A stretch of 64,000 bases of DNA from Anisodus tanguticus (taxonomy: Eukaryota; Streptophyta; Magnoliopsida; Solanales; Solanaceae): contig CM067546.1 of assembly GCA_034509755.1 (NCBI GenBank), positions 16,350,615 to 16,414,614 of the forward strand, given 5' to 3'. Positions 22,173 to 34,200 of the stretch are shown here, in pieces (the first letter of the stretch is position 1; each line of letters begins with the position of its first letter). The notes below the pieces were generated by a model. The model saw only the letters and a program-made list of their open reading frames with translations. It did no database searches and was not told where the DNA came from. The position numbers and the translations under genes were made by a program.

Positions 22173-25100
22173 TAGGGCTGGCCAGTGGGCCGGGACGGCC
22201 CGACCCCGTCCCGAGCCCGCCCCAGTCCCGCCCCCGACCCCGCTTAAAAAAAAAAAAAAAAAAAACGGGGGCGGGACTCGAACTCGGGACGGGACAATGT
22301 CTCGTCCCGCCAGACCCGAGCCCGCCCCAGGCCCGCCTGACCCGACCCCGCCCCGAGCCTGCCCCGACCCTGACCCCGACCCCGCCCTTTTCCCCCCTTT
22401 GCAAAAATGACCGTTGCACCAACGACCATTTTAGATTATGGCCGTTGACCAACGGCCATTTTAGGCCCCCCCCCCTCCCCCAACCCCCCTACCCCTTAAT
22501 ATTTATTTTTAACCCATAAGTTATTATATTTACACTTTAACTCAATTTTTCAACTATAAATAACTCATTTTCTCTTCATCTTTCTCACAAATCTTCCTAC
22601 AATCTCTCTAATTTCTCAATATATCTCTCTACATTGTTTGCTAAATATTCAATTTTATTAATTCATTTGGGAATTGGGAGTGAAGTTGGCAACTAGCTTG
22701 AGGATCTTCCATCGAGCAAAGTTTCAATTTTCAACCTCTCGATTACACGTCGACGTTACGTCGGCGTTTGGTACATTCGTTCCTTCATTAAATTATTATT
22801 GTCTGTTTATTTTATTTAGCACACTTAATTTTATTGTCTTTAATTATTTATTATCATAATTAAAATGAAAGGATTAAAAGGTATGTTTAAGGGTAAGGGT
22901 AAGGGTGCTTCTTCTAGTAGGGGCAACCAGGGCAAGAGTACTTCTTCTAGTCATCTTATTCCTACACAGGATGATTTTGTTGATACTCAACATTTTCCTA
23001 CAATACCATTAGATTTAGACCAGGAGCTATTTTCTGGAACTCAAGAAGACTTTAATTTAGACGATGATCTAGATGATATACCCACTAATGTTGATGACAA
23101 CACACCCACTAGTGCACCTTCAACTGAAATACCTCCTATTCCCCCTAGTATGAGACGAGGTCCAAAAAACGACCATTAAAATCGATGCATGGACATTTTT
23201 TGATAGGGACGTAGAGAATCAAGTAGCCATATGTAAAATTTGTAAAAATGTTTTAAAATTTAAAACTGGAAAAGGTCACGGTGGGACGGGGGTTTAATTA
23301 GACACGTAGTAAGTGCTCATCCAGCTAGGTATGCCCAATACCGAGGCTTCAAAACCGGGTGCGCAAACGCCGCTCCATCGGGACAAGGTTCACATACTGA
23401 TACTGTCCCGGACCAAGTACAGGGTCAAATTAACCCTATGACGAGGGGAATTGTAGGCTCTAAATACAATAAACATAGAGATAGAGAAGCAATATCAAAA
23501 TTAGTTGTTGTGGAGGGTTCGCCTTTTTCATTTCCTTCATCTCCCGGTTTTATTCATTACATTAGAGATATATATAATCCTGCTTTAAACGATTTTCCTA
23601 GATCAACTGTTAAGAGAGATGTATTTAAATTCACGCATGAATATCAACAATATTTACGTTTTTCATTATATCATTTTAATGGAAAAGTATCTATCACGTC
23701 TGATATAGGTCGTAGTACTAACGACCATGATTATTTTACTGTAACTTGTCATTGGATAGATTATAAATGGTCTATGCAAAAATGTATTTTAGCGTATAGA
23801 TATATAGATGATAGGCACACTGGTACTTTTATTGCAGAAAATATTTATCAAGTGTGCGATTATTACGGAATTACCGATAAAATTATGACTATTACATTAG
23901 ATAACGCTTCTAATAACAATTACGCAATTACAATGTTAAAAAATAGTTTAACTCCATCTTTTCCAGACCATTTTCATATAAAATGTGCGTGCCATATATA
24001 TAACTTAATTGTAAAGGATGGTCTATCACTTTTTGAAGACATTCTTAGTAAAATACAATTTGCTATAAACTTTATTTTTAAAAGTAATAAAGTACAACGT
24101 AGAAAAGAATATAAAAAAACTTGTCACGATTGTGGACTACCTTATAGAAGAATTCCACAAGAAGTATCCACTAGGTGGAATTCTTTATACGAGCAACTAC
24201 TTGTTGCTTATGACTATAAATTACCTATAACTTTATTTTTTAACTCTCATAATAAAAAGCCAGCTGATATGATTTTAGATAGTGATTGGGTAAAAATTTC
24301 CGAACTTATTGTATTTTTAGAGAAATTTTTTCAAGCAACAAAAGAATTTTCCGGTATATATTATCCTACTATTTCAACTATGTTATTTTATATAACTCTA
24401 ATATTTTTATTACTTAGTGAATATATGGAAAAACCAGCTTATAAGGCAACTATTAAAAAAATGTTTGTCAAAATTAAAAAATATTTTATTCCTATTCCCT
24501 CTATTTATATTATTGGTTCGTATTAAATCCTACTATTAAAATAGACGGTACTAAATCACTAATTGAAACTATTTACGATTGTATAGAAGTACTACCACCT
24601 CCAAGTCCCAAAAATCTAAATCACCCACCACCTATTGAACAAACTAAAGAAGAAGCGGTGTCTAGCGTAGAACACCAATGCAAAAATATATATAGATTTT
24701 ATCAACAAGAAAATGCTAGTAACTTACCGGCTTCCATACCATCTTCTTCATCTTCAACACAACCTCACAAAAGACATCTTTTTTACGGCTAGTATTGAAA
24801 GCCTCGAAATAGAATGTACGGCCGTACCTCTACTACTAACCAAATTAGCGAGTTGGATATTTTTGTTTTGCGGGGTCCGTACCGTATCAAGAAGTTATCA
24901 ATGAAGATGGACAAGAAGACTTGCTGAAATACTGGAGGGGAATGAGAAGACCTTTCCGACACTTTCATTGATGGCTCGAGATGTTTTGAACATTCAAGCG
25001 TCATCAACTGCGTCTGAAAGCGCTTTTTCTGCGAGCGAGATATCAAATAGGAGACCACGACACTCATTGGCCGGAGACGGCTTGGAAATTGCAGTATTAT

Positions 25101-25708
25101 TCAGAGAGTGGATACGAGCGGAGCGGAGAAGGTGCGGTCAACCGGAGATCAACGAAGAAGATGATGAAAACTACAACGAAATCTTAACCGAAGGTAGTGG
25201 AAGCGACGTGGATCAATTTGACCAACAAATACCAATTCCAACCGAAGAACCACATGAAATCATCAAGCAATTAGAACAGGTTTTTTTTAGAATGTAATTT
25301 TTTTAATTGCAATTTTATTATGTAATTTGCAACTTTTGGACAACACCACAAAGTTGCAATTTAGATTTTAGACAATTGTATTTGTATTACAAAAAAATCA
25401 TATATTTATTAAATAATATAAGAGGCACAAAAACAGCCTTGGGATGTTTTTATTACACTATCTTGTTTTGTTTATTGAGTTTTTTTTATACATATGTTAT
25501 TTAAAAAAAAAAAGAAAGGAAAACCCGAATGTACCCCGGCCCGCCCCGATATCGACGGGATCGGGATCGGGACGGGACTGGAGCAGGTCCCGCCAGACCC
25601 GACCCCGCTAGACCCCGCTAGACCCGACCCCCTGGCTCATCCCGCCCCGACCCCGACCCCGCCAGACCCGGCCCGCCAGACCCGAGCCCGGCCCACTGGC
25701 CACCCCTA
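22173..25708 (+). mobile_element. hAT transposon, 3,536 bp
   Basis: A class II element with terminal inverted repeats of about 22 bases: TAGGGCTGGCCAGTGGGCCGG on the left and the complement of TAGGGGTGGCCAGTGGGCCGG on the right, with one mismatch. It is flanked by an exact 8 bp duplication, the diagnostic size for hAT. The ends are GC-rich and full of CCCGACCCC-type subterminal repeats (22190-22390 and 25535-25705). Such repeats bind transposase in Ac-like elements. Long A runs lie at 22247-22265 and 25502-25511. It carries one transposase gene, now broken. Insertion was into internal region B of the LARD-like element. Confidence 0.95.
22865..25297 (+). pseudogene. hAT transposase with BED finger (frameshifted)
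   Basis: Would cut and rejoin the element's ends in the nucleus. Domains in order: an acidic, Ser/Gly-rich N-terminus (22865-23179, MKGLKGMFKGKG...); a BED zinc finger at about 23170-23330 (WTFFDRDVENQVAICKICKN, then RHVVSAHPAR); and a catalytic core at 23438-24526. The core has TSDIG and ITLDNASNN carrying the two Asp residues, CACHIYNLIV and STRWNSLYEQL. The hATC dimerisation domain is at about 24960-25090 (DVLNIQASSTASESAFSAS). Frameshifts lie at an A run near 23164-23169, a G run near 23287-23292, around 24515, and between 24790 and 24960. The first two are in homopolymers and could be sequence errors; the later ones make it inactive in any case. Confidence 0.9.
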
Positions 25709-25716
25709 GTTTCTAG
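25709..25716. repeat. 8 bp target duplication of hAT, right
   Basis: GTTTCTAG, identical to 22165-22172. Confidence 0.97.
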
Positions 25717-25930
25717 TAGTCTCAACATGACATCTGGGAATGAAATATACGGAGGTAAGGTTATCAATGAAGACGCTTGGTTGACGGAAGATTTTTATGG
25801 CACGTATTTTTGGTCTTGTCTTGACCTAGCATATTGGAAGTCTGAATTTGAATATGAGAGTAAGGGTTAGTATTGCGATAAATATTATCGATTAAGGGAA
25901 TATGCAAAACAATGTTGTTTACTAGCAACG

Positions 25931-26433
25931 TTGGTGAATGATTGGTCTATGGAGAGAGTTGATCTTGCACAAGAAATTGACAGGTTTGGCTTAGTTGTGA
26001 ACAACTTAGATGTAGATCTGAGTGCAAAGGTTGATGCGTGCAACGTCCAACAATTTAGTGATGAATTGTGTGAAGCTGAAAAAGATCTCCTAGGCCAAAT
26101 TGAGGAGCTAAAACAAGAATACCAATCATTAGACCATATTTTTCTTGATGGTGCTAATGTTGAGAACTGCTCTAGAGTCATGTGAGGAGCAGATAACATT
26201 ACTTTTGGAGACTTTTGTGTGTTTATATATGGAGATGTAAATAGAAGTTCAATTCATGAGTTAGGGCGCGTTAGACGTCATTCCAATTATTTTTCCACAT
26301 TGTGTTTAGATAGTTAGATAGTAATCGAGTTATCTGAGCCTATGGAGGAGACAAAGGGTGAGGATGAGAGTGACTATAGTCTTAAATTTATTATTCCAAA
26401 AAGCGAAAATTACACCCCTTATCTAAAGGCCGA
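25931..26433 (+). pseudogene. Conserved ORF of unknown function, copy B (cut)
   Basis: An 84-codon frame at 25931-26185 reads MVNDWSMERVDLAQEIDRFG and continues with a Glu/Gln/Leu-rich, coiled-coil-like stretch. It stops at TGA where copy A also breaks. Further matching pieces run to 26433, where the gypsy LTR begins. Function unknown; see copy A at 18064-18720. Confidence 0.5.
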
Positions 26434-26933
26434 TGATACGATTCCTAAAGCAAAACTCTAAGAATCAAATGAGGAATTTAAAGGATAGAAGATCAAACAC
26501 AAGAGTAGTTATTCCAAGAAATCAATGATGTATTAAATCAAAGACCTCAAGGACGTGAACTACAAAAGCACCTAATCTATGAAGTAGGATGACTCCACTA
26601 GTAAGCTAACTCAAGTGTGAATCACAATCAAGTCTCAAAATAACCAAGCAAACACTAATTAAGATAAGAACTAGAAACTATGGTTTATTCTATCACTACA
26701 ATACTAATTCTCTCAAAGGAGTTTCATCATCAAAAGACGCTAAGGGTAAAATGAGGCTAAGTATCCTATTTATACCCTTGGTTATTATAAACTTAGCCCA
26801 AAAGTGACCAAGCCCTCAACTTTGCACAAAATACTTGAAATAAACTAAAGTCCCCCGTCAGCACCATCTACGAATCGCAGATGGTGTCACAGAGCAATAT
26901 CTGAGGTCGCAGATGGTGTCTCAAACTGTGACA
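26434..26933 (-). repeat. 3' LTR of minus-strand chromovirus-like gypsy
   Basis: On the minus strand it starts TGTCACAGTTTGAGAC at 26933 and ends GGAATCGTATCA at 26434, about 500 bp. The purine-rich GGGAGGAAGAAGAGCTGAAAG lies just before it, as a PPT should. A motif reading GCAGATGGTGTC occurs twice (about 26877 and 26909). Both edges are inferred from TG...CA and the break in the LARD-like sequence. Confidence 0.65.
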
Positions 26934-27680
26934 GCTTCGACTTTCAGCTCTTCTTCCTCCCACGCGATCCTCCAAATGTTGTATACTTGTGTCAGCATCC
27001 CTTCTAGTGCCTCTAAGATTTCTTTATGCATGAACATCGCTTGCATATAGAGTTTCTTGGCTTGACTCCGAATAAAGGGTCTTGAGCTTAGAGTGGTCCT
27101 TAATATCATAGCATGCTCCCCTTCTTGAAAAGGATTCTTCCTCGAATCCATAGGCTCACCTACAACTCAAGAAGACAAGTCACTCACATTGAAAACATTA
27201 TGGACATTATACTCACTTGGCAAGTCAATCTTGTAGGCATTGTCGTTGATCTTCTCAAGGACTTTGAAGGGACCATAGCCTCTTGGACACAATTTGTCTC
27301 TCCTAATTTTAAGGAATCTTTCCTTTCAAAAGTGAACCCATACCCAATTATCGGGTTGTAGATACATCTTCTTCCTCCCATGATTTTGTATTTTTGCCAC
27401 ATTGGTGTTGATCTTCTCTATGTTCTCCTTCTCCTTGGCATGGACCTTCATCGTCTTGGCCACCCTTTCTTTTGCATCTAAGCTTACAATAGCATCATTA
27501 GGCAAAGGGGTTAATGTTAAAGGCACCAAATGATTAAAACCATAACACACTTCAAATGGAGTCATGCCAATAGAGAAATGGAGTGACCTATTGTAAGAAA
27601 ATTCAATAAAAGGCAATCGGTCCTCCAAAGAAGTGGGTGTTTTCCTCTAATCATACACCTAAGCATGCTCCCAAGAGTCC
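26934..27680 (-). pseudogene. Gypsy integrase C-terminal part (minus strand)
   Basis: Would insert element DNA into the genome. Reading on the minus strand from 27680 down: the end of the catalytic core (EDRLPFIEFSYNRSLHFSIGMTPFEVCYG) at 27628-27540, then the GPY/F-like and C-terminal part in several frames (VNVSDLSS-like, NPFQEGEHAMI), ending at TGA near 26920. Frameshifts lie near 27330 and 27150. The NPFQEGE ending followed by an 'RAKK' segment resembles chromovirus integrases. Non-functional. Confidence 0.8.
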
Positions 27681-28850
27681 TATTCACTACTTCAGTCTGC
27701 TCATCCGTTTGAGGGTGACAAGAACTAGAGAACAAAAGCTTGGTACCAAGTGTACCCCAAAGACTCTTCCAAAAATGACTAAGAAATTTGGAGTCCCTAT
27801 CACATAGGGAAAGGTTTCAATGAATTCCACCCACTTCGCATGCCTCTTGTTAAGCTTGGATTGACCCTTCAATATATCAATGACTCATGATCCGAACAAA
27901 TCACAAATTCCTTGTGCCAAAGATGGTGTTGCCAATGAGCCAACACCCTCACAAGTGAATATAATTCCTTATCATAGGTAGAATAATTCAAAGGAGCTCC
28001 CTTTAACTTTTCACTAAAGTAAGCCAATGGTTTACCATCTTGCATAAATACCCCACCTATGACAACACCCGAAGCGTCGCATTCAATGTCAAAGGTCTTC
28101 TCAAAATCTGGTAATCGCAACAATGGAGAAGAACTCAACTTCGCCTTCAACTCTTGAAATTCCTTCTCTTGATCCACTTCTCTTCATCAACCTCCACACC
28201 ATTTATGCTTACCACAAACTCCAAGAATACCACCTGATTAACACAAAAGGAATATTTTTTTTAGATTTAAGTACAACCTCTCTCATTTCAAGACATCAAA
28301 GAATTGTCTCAAATGGCACACATGATCCTCAATGCTCTTGCTATAGATAAAAATGTCATCGAAATAAATGATGACTATTTTTTTTATGAAAGGCTTCAAC
28401 ACATGATTCATCAATCTCATGAAGGTGTTAGGTGCATTGGTGAGACCAAATGGCATGACAAGCCACTCATAGAGGCCAAACTTGGTTTTGAAAACCGTAT
28501 TCCATTTATCACCAGGGTGCATGCAAATTTGGTGATACCCACTTCAAAGGTGAATTTTAGAGAACACACTTGAGCCACATATGTCATCCAATATATCATC
28601 AATCTTAGGAATCGGATGTCGATTCTTTACCATTATTTTGTTAACGGCCCTACAATCAACACACATCTTCCATGTGCCATCCTTTTTTGGAATAAGTATC
28701 ACGGGCATGGCACATTGGCTAAGGCTCTCTTTGACTAACCCTTTGTCAAGTAGCTCTTCAACTTGCCTTTGCAATTCTTTTAGTTCCTCTGTATTGCTCC
28801 TATATGCTGGTTTGTTAATAATTTGAGATCCCGACACAAAATCAATTTGA
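27681..28850 (-). pseudogene. Gypsy RT and RNase H (minus strand)
   Basis: Minus-strand RT starts at about 28837 (SQIINKPAYRSNTEELKELQ), has ILIPKKDGTWKMCVDCRAVN and VMPFGLTNAPNTFMRLMNHV, and YFDD as the catalytic motif near 28375. It passes into RNase H at about 28177-27869 (FDIECDASGVVIGGVFMQDG, then EKLKGAPLNYSTYDKELYSL). The remainder to 27681 is RNase H/integrase linker with stops. There are frameshifts near 28520-28600 and 28180-28290, and a segment between RT and RNase H is missing. Gypsy order is kept. Confidence 0.88.
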
Positions 28851-29516
28851 TGTTCAATGCCCTCAATGGAGGCAATCCTTTGGGCATCTTATCCAGAAAC
28901 AGGCCATCATATTTCTGCAAAATAGAAGAAACAATACTAGGCAAAGTGCTAGTATCTTGGTTAGCATGTAACAAGAGATCTTTGTTGACAAGGCACACCA
29001 CGAAATGGACCTCATCAACTCCTTTCAAATAACTACTTGGTTTACCAAGTGTACACATCTTAGTTTTCTCCTTGGTCACCACTTGTTCTTCTTGACTAAG
29101 TAAGGACTCCTTTTCAACCTCCTCCTTTTGCATTCTCTCCCGGAGCTCCTTCATAATCCTATAGTCGTCACTCGCTTGATAGGGTGTCAATGGGGGTAAG
29201 AGTATGCTTTTAACCACCAAAGACAAAGGAATACTTATAAGATCTTCCACTTGTTGAGCATCCCTATCGAATTGCCAAGGTCTACCAAGCAACATGCGAC
29301 ACTCTTGTATCGGAACCACATCACACAAAACTTCATCTTGGTATTTTCCAATGAAAAAATTCATCACCACTCGCTTGTTTACCTTCACCTCTCCACAATA
29401 ATTGAACCATTGAAGTTTATGGGGGATTGAATGTTTCTTGATGGGAATCTTCATATGATCAACCAAAGTTGTACTAACCACATTTGCGCAACTCCTACAA
29501 TAAATTATCATGGAAC

Positions 29517-29532
29517 ACACCTTATCTAAGAT
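29517..29532. repeat. SINE target duplication, left
   Basis: ACACCTTATCTAAGAT, repeated with one mismatch at 29703-29718. Confidence 0.85.
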
Positions 29533-29702
29533 GAAGGGGAGCTTTGGAGTAACTGGTAAAGTTATTGTCATGTGACTAGAAGGTCACGGGTTCAAGTTGT
29601 GGAAACAACCTCTTACATAATTACAAGGTAACGCTATGCACAATTGACTCTTGTGGTCCGGGAAAGCGCATAGCAGGAGCTTAGTGCACCAGACTGCCCT
29701 TT
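29533..29702 (+). mobile_element. TS/SolS-type tRNA-derived SINE
   Basis: About 170 bp. The head has an A-box-like TGGAGTAACTGG and a B-box-like GGTTCAAGTTG, the internal Pol III promoter of a tRNA-derived SINE. The body reads TGTGGTCCGGGAAAGCGCAT and GGAGCTTAGTGCACCAGACT, wording I associate with the Solanaceae TS/Au family, and it ends CTGCCCTTT. A 16 bp target duplication with one mismatch flanks it. It is not a functional tRNA gene. It lies in the opposite orientation to the gypsy gene it interrupts. Confidence 0.88.
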
Positions 29703-29718
29703 ACACCTTATCCAAGAT
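29703..29718. repeat. SINE target duplication, right
   Basis: ACACCTTATCCAAGAT, one base different from 29517-29532. Confidence 0.85.
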
Positions 29719-29864
29719 TTTGCATCTAGTATGAAAAAGGTTCTCCCATTGGTCAAGTTCCTCTCTATTCATAGCACCAATAATTCTTCGCAAGACACAA
29801 TTCAAATTGACATTCTCCACTAGATTCCGCTCATCATCATCATCCTCACTATATTTCTCATGAT

Positions 29865-31217
29865 CTACGTTTGGATTACCTCCTCACTCTCACCTCCACT
29901 CTCCTTCTCTCCATCAGTACGGTATCTATCAAACAAGGCCACAATCGACCTTCTATTGGGACACTCACTAGCAATATGTCCTCTACCTTGACACTTGAAA
30001 TATTGAATGGTAGAAGGATGAGGAAGGTTGGATTTAGCATTGTTAGCTCCTTCAGTCTTGTCTTTAACTTTGGCTTTGTAGTCAAACTTGGCTTGAGGAG
30101 TTTGAGAATTAGTCTTGGGCTTTTCCCACTTATCTTTACTCTTGCTCCATGATGATGACGACACACTCTTCTCTTTATAGAACTTCTCAGTTTGCAAGTC
30201 CGCTTCAACTTTGGTAGCATCATAGAAGGCATCCTCAAGTGTAGCATAGGATTGGAGCCTCATGGATTGGAAATGTCATAGTTCAAATTGGCTACAAATT
30301 GGAGGATGGTATAGTTCAAGTGCTCTTTGATTTTCGACTTCAATCTCAAATTCTCAAATTCATCGAAGTATTCTTCAACACTCTTACTACCTTGACTTAA
30401 CATGTACACCCGCTTAAGGACATTTTCATAGTAATCGGGCGTCACATATCTTACTTCAATGAGCTCAATTAATTCTTTCCAACTCAGAATATCGAATATG
30501 TACCTTTGATATCGAATTGTTAGTGAGGAAGATTGTCTCACTTTGCAACTTCCACTCTAGGAACTCCTCCGGATCGCTTCCTCCTTGAACCTAGGAAGCT
30601 TCACCTTAATTTTATTTAAGTTGCGTTCATGGTCAACTCTATCTTCCCGTCCATGCCACATTTCCTGATCATCATGACCTTGCCATCGTGCTCGATCATC
30701 TCGATCTGGCCACCTACCTCGCTCGTTAAAAGGTCTACCTATACCTCCTCGCCCACCTCTTCCCCGACTAACATCAATCTCCCTCCATCCCGCGGTTCCT
30801 CCCACCTTCTATTCTCTTCAAATCCTTTTTCGTAAGGGGGATTTTGGTAATGGTATAGAAATGAATATGGGGTGAAGTTTTGTAGTGTTGGTGCATATAG
30901 GTTCATTTGGGGATTGTTGGGTTGGGTGTTTATTTGGGGGTTGTTAGGTTGAGTAGATCTCGGGGCCACTTGTGGTAAATGTCTATCTTGATAGGGTGGA
31001 TAGAATTGTGGTAGAGTGTGGGAATTGGTTCACCCCGCTTGGCCAAAGGCGTCAACATTAGGGTTTGTAGAAAGAGAAATTGAGGTTGGCGGGATGTGGC
31101 TAGTGTGTGGAAACATAAGGCTTGAAATTGTCCCGGGATTATAGTAGGTGAAGTGTTGGGGTTCTAACTTGATTCATTTCCCACAGCTGCATATCCACCA
31201 CCTGATTGGGGAGTGCC
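29865..31217 (-). pseudogene. Gypsy gag with CCHC knuckle (minus strand)
   Basis: Capsid-type protein that packages element RNA. Reading down the minus strand from 31217: a Pro/Asn-rich start (APRSTQPNNPQINTQPNNPQ near 30960), an Arg/Gly/Asp-rich stretch at 30805-30557, the retrotransposon gag core at 30541-30260 (QRYIFDILSWKELIELIEVR), and a Lys-rich tail with the knuckle QYFKCQGRGHIASECPNR at about 29990. The first Cys is replaced by Phe or Tyr, so the knuckle is damaged. Frameshifts lie near 30250 and 30550. The N-terminus is cut at 31218 by the Ogre LTR. Confidence 0.82.
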
Positions 31218-34200
31218 TGTCGCGCCCGTTTTTCGACCACGCGGGTGTCAAAGCGGAGTACAATGTATCCGGTGATTCCTGGGTATGATTAAGGAGTCGC
31301 CACCTAATTATTCTACGGTGAATTAGGACACCTACATATTAAATAAATGCTGCAATATAACTCCAATTCTATTGTCTGTGAAACTAATGAGATTCTATGT
31401 AAGGGTTCTTTATTATCCTAAAGGGAAGGGGTTAGGCATCTTTTAAGATCCGCTAACTTGCGGTTATCCGGTCAAACTCAGGTTAATATTATACTAAGGA
31501 AAATGCATGTTTTAAAGTATAAAGTTAAAATAATAAAAATAATTAATGAAAGGGATGCATTTTGTACATGTATGCATTTGCATGGTATAAAAGAAAAATA
31601 CATGTAAAGCTGAAAAAGTATGCATTTGTGACAATAATAAGGAGAAAAACAAATTATTTAATGCCAAAGAAGTATTTTTTGGAAATCACTTTTGAGTTGC
31701 AAAATGCAAAAAAAAGATAAACTTTTGTATAATTAATAATGCGAATAAAATATGACCAAAGTTGTTTTGAAAATCTTAAATATGCACGACGAGCCTAAAA
31801 ATAAATGAACTAGCGAAGGATTTCTATTTTTGCACTAACTGAACCTACAAATAAATAAACTAGCGACGGGTTTTAAACTACCCTATTAATTATCCATTCA
31901 TGACCTAATTATTGTAAATATCCTAACAATCACACAAGCATTAAATAATTATTACAGACCCCAAATAGAAATAACAAAATTAAAGAACAACAATGAAAGG
32001 GAACTAAAGCGGATGACGATGTCATCTCGCCCTATTTGTTTTGAAATCCCGAGTTTGGAGAATGCCAGGAGTGTGAATGCGGGTCTTCGTTCGGCAGTGA
32101 TCATGATGAGTCTCATAACGAGACTCTTCGTAGCTCCCAATGCATTTCATGTAAGTGAAGAAAAGAAAAGGAAAGGATTAGTAGCGGAACATGGACGTGT
32201 ACATATGTATAAATAAATGACTCATGAAAAGTAATATGTTGTTGGGCCTTCGGACCCACTAACTCAATACTGTCGTAAATCAATAAGATATTGGCCCGTA
32301 GGCCCATGAGACATACATATGGAAGGGGAGAAAACATATAGACCAGTTATCAAAGCATCCAGTTATATTAATTATAACCAAATATGAAATTTCACATTTA
32401 TTTTATACATATTTGATGGATTAAGGCTAGACGAAATAGTAAACCCAAAAGATAATAACTCAGATGACTTAATTCAGATATGGGCTTAACTAGCCCACAT
32501 GATACATGTATACGAAATGACAAGCCCAACAATTCAGAGTTTAGAGGAAATGAGGGAAGACAAGCCCCCAATACAGTACATTTAGATCTGATTGACATAA
32601 AGGTATATAAAATGTTTCGAAGATATGTGATATACATAGGAATATACACCAATACACAATTCTGATGTATACGAGGAATATATCAGAGTTATATACCTCA
32701 TATATATCCTTAGGTGTACCATTTTCATGCTTCACCAAAAAATGTACCAAAATGACAATTTCATACTACAAGGCAAAGCAGAGAATTCACCCTTCTGCAA
32801 ATCACACTCATATAGACAAAATGTCTGTTAATTATGACAGAGAGAATCAAAGTGGACTATAAATCTAAGCCTGGCATTTCTAGCAGTTTAATACATGATT
32901 ATGAGGGCATACAAAGACTTAAAGGGAGAAGGGAAAACATTACATACTATATATAGTAGACATGTTTATCTAAGGAGATGAAATCTAGCATGACTGACTC
33001 TCAAGACATACTGGACATGAGGGAGATCTGGTTTATAAAACAAAAGGTCTCAGCCATACATTCTTGTATAAAAATAGGCTTTTCTAACTGATGTAAGGGT
33101 CATATTATCAAAGTGTGCAATCTCATCCAATCTCAAATAGATAAGGTTACCTAATACTGACTCATGAATCCCAAGAAAAACATACATACTCTCAATAAAT
33201 AGTCTAAACATGGACAAAAAAATCAATGAGAAAGAGAATATATATTGCTAATAGGTAACTTAGACATGTAGATGTACAACTTGTCACAGAGAGTATGCAA
33301 TTTATTCATATATATATATATATATATATATATAAAGAAACTAATTCAACATTTCTATTCATTCTCAGATAGCTTCTACGTCTAATCATATCTTACATAC
33401 AATCAGATTTCAAACTAGGTACAAACAGGGATTTCTAGCCCAACATGACAATAATCAATTTTCAAACAGATGCCAACACAGATGTCCACCATTTAATGAA
33501 CAAGACATGATAAAAATGATTGGAAAAGTCATCATATACTGGCATGGTAACACATTAATACTTGGACATGATAGGGTAAGCATATTATAAGTTTGGATTA
33601 ACATGTAAGCATAAGAATGAATAGATGACCTGTTAGCAGTAATATTTCAGGAATGTAAAACTGCCTGAGCTATGTTAAACATTTACAGTTATATTTATGC
33701 TATGCATTTATGCATGATAACCCTTAAATAAGTGAGATAGACACATAAACAGACTCATAGGAATAACCACAGAACTGGCTAATCCAAAGATGACATTTTG
33801 TAGGCAGATAACTGCCTAAGATAGGTCAAACATGCATATCTCTTCAAGTAAGCAACATACACTAACCACATGGCTCCAAAAGAATTTTTATACTAGCACA
33901 AAAAAATAAACTTACACTAAGATAAGCAAGGATATATGCACAACCAACTTAGGATAAACATAGAAGACAAACAGAAGAGACTTTCATAGTCGTTAAAAAT
34001 TAACAACTTAAGTATGCAAGGCCACAGGCACAAAGATATACACAATCATAGCTTAGGTTGTATGAGACATGATGATACTTCAAATTAGACATGGCATGAC
34101 TCAACATGGTTATCAAATGAATCTTAACTCAACAGACTATTATATAAAAAGTAAGAAATATCTAGGACATGTCATTTACATGAGAGGGGGAATGTTTCTT

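Larger units (their letters stand above)
22060..26433 (+). mobile_element. Internal region B, interrupted by hAT and gypsy
   Basis: The second copy of the internal region. It runs 22060-22172, is split by the hAT element at 22173-25708, resumes at 25717 after the target duplication, and is cut at 26433 by the LTR of the minus-strand gypsy element. The text matches internal region A throughout, for example the ACATCTGGG...GAAGACGCTTG start and the TTACACCCC...ATCTAAAGG stretch at the cut. Confidence 0.85.
28780..29864 (-). pseudogene. Gypsy aspartic protease region (minus strand)
   Basis: The frame at 29571-28780 covers the protease region and the linker to RT. It has a retropepsin-like stretch (STTLVDHMKIPIKKHSIPHK, CDVVPIQECRMLLGRPWQFD) with the conserved LLGRPWQ block. 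The usual D-T/S-G active site should lie just upstream; there the SINE at 29533-29702 interrupts the gene. The linker is Glu/Lys-rich. Confidence 0.75.

Noticed and set aside
22145..22519. Pro/Arg-rich ORFs on both strands in GC-rich DNA
   Set aside because: They fall in the hAT terminal repeat zone; low-complexity GC text keeps frames open.
27684..27880. Independent small gene on the minus strand
   Set aside because: It is the linker between gypsy RNase H and integrase, out of frame in places.
29533..29702. A tRNA gene, because of A-box- and B-box-like motifs
   Set aside because: No cloverleaf anticodon or acceptor stem can be drawn, and a flanking 16 bp target duplication with a SINE body explains it.
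32013..32862. ORFs present in both Ogre LTR copies (32013-32216 and 56272-56475, and others)
   Set aside because: Shared because the LTRs are copies of each other. No domain, and stops differ between copies.
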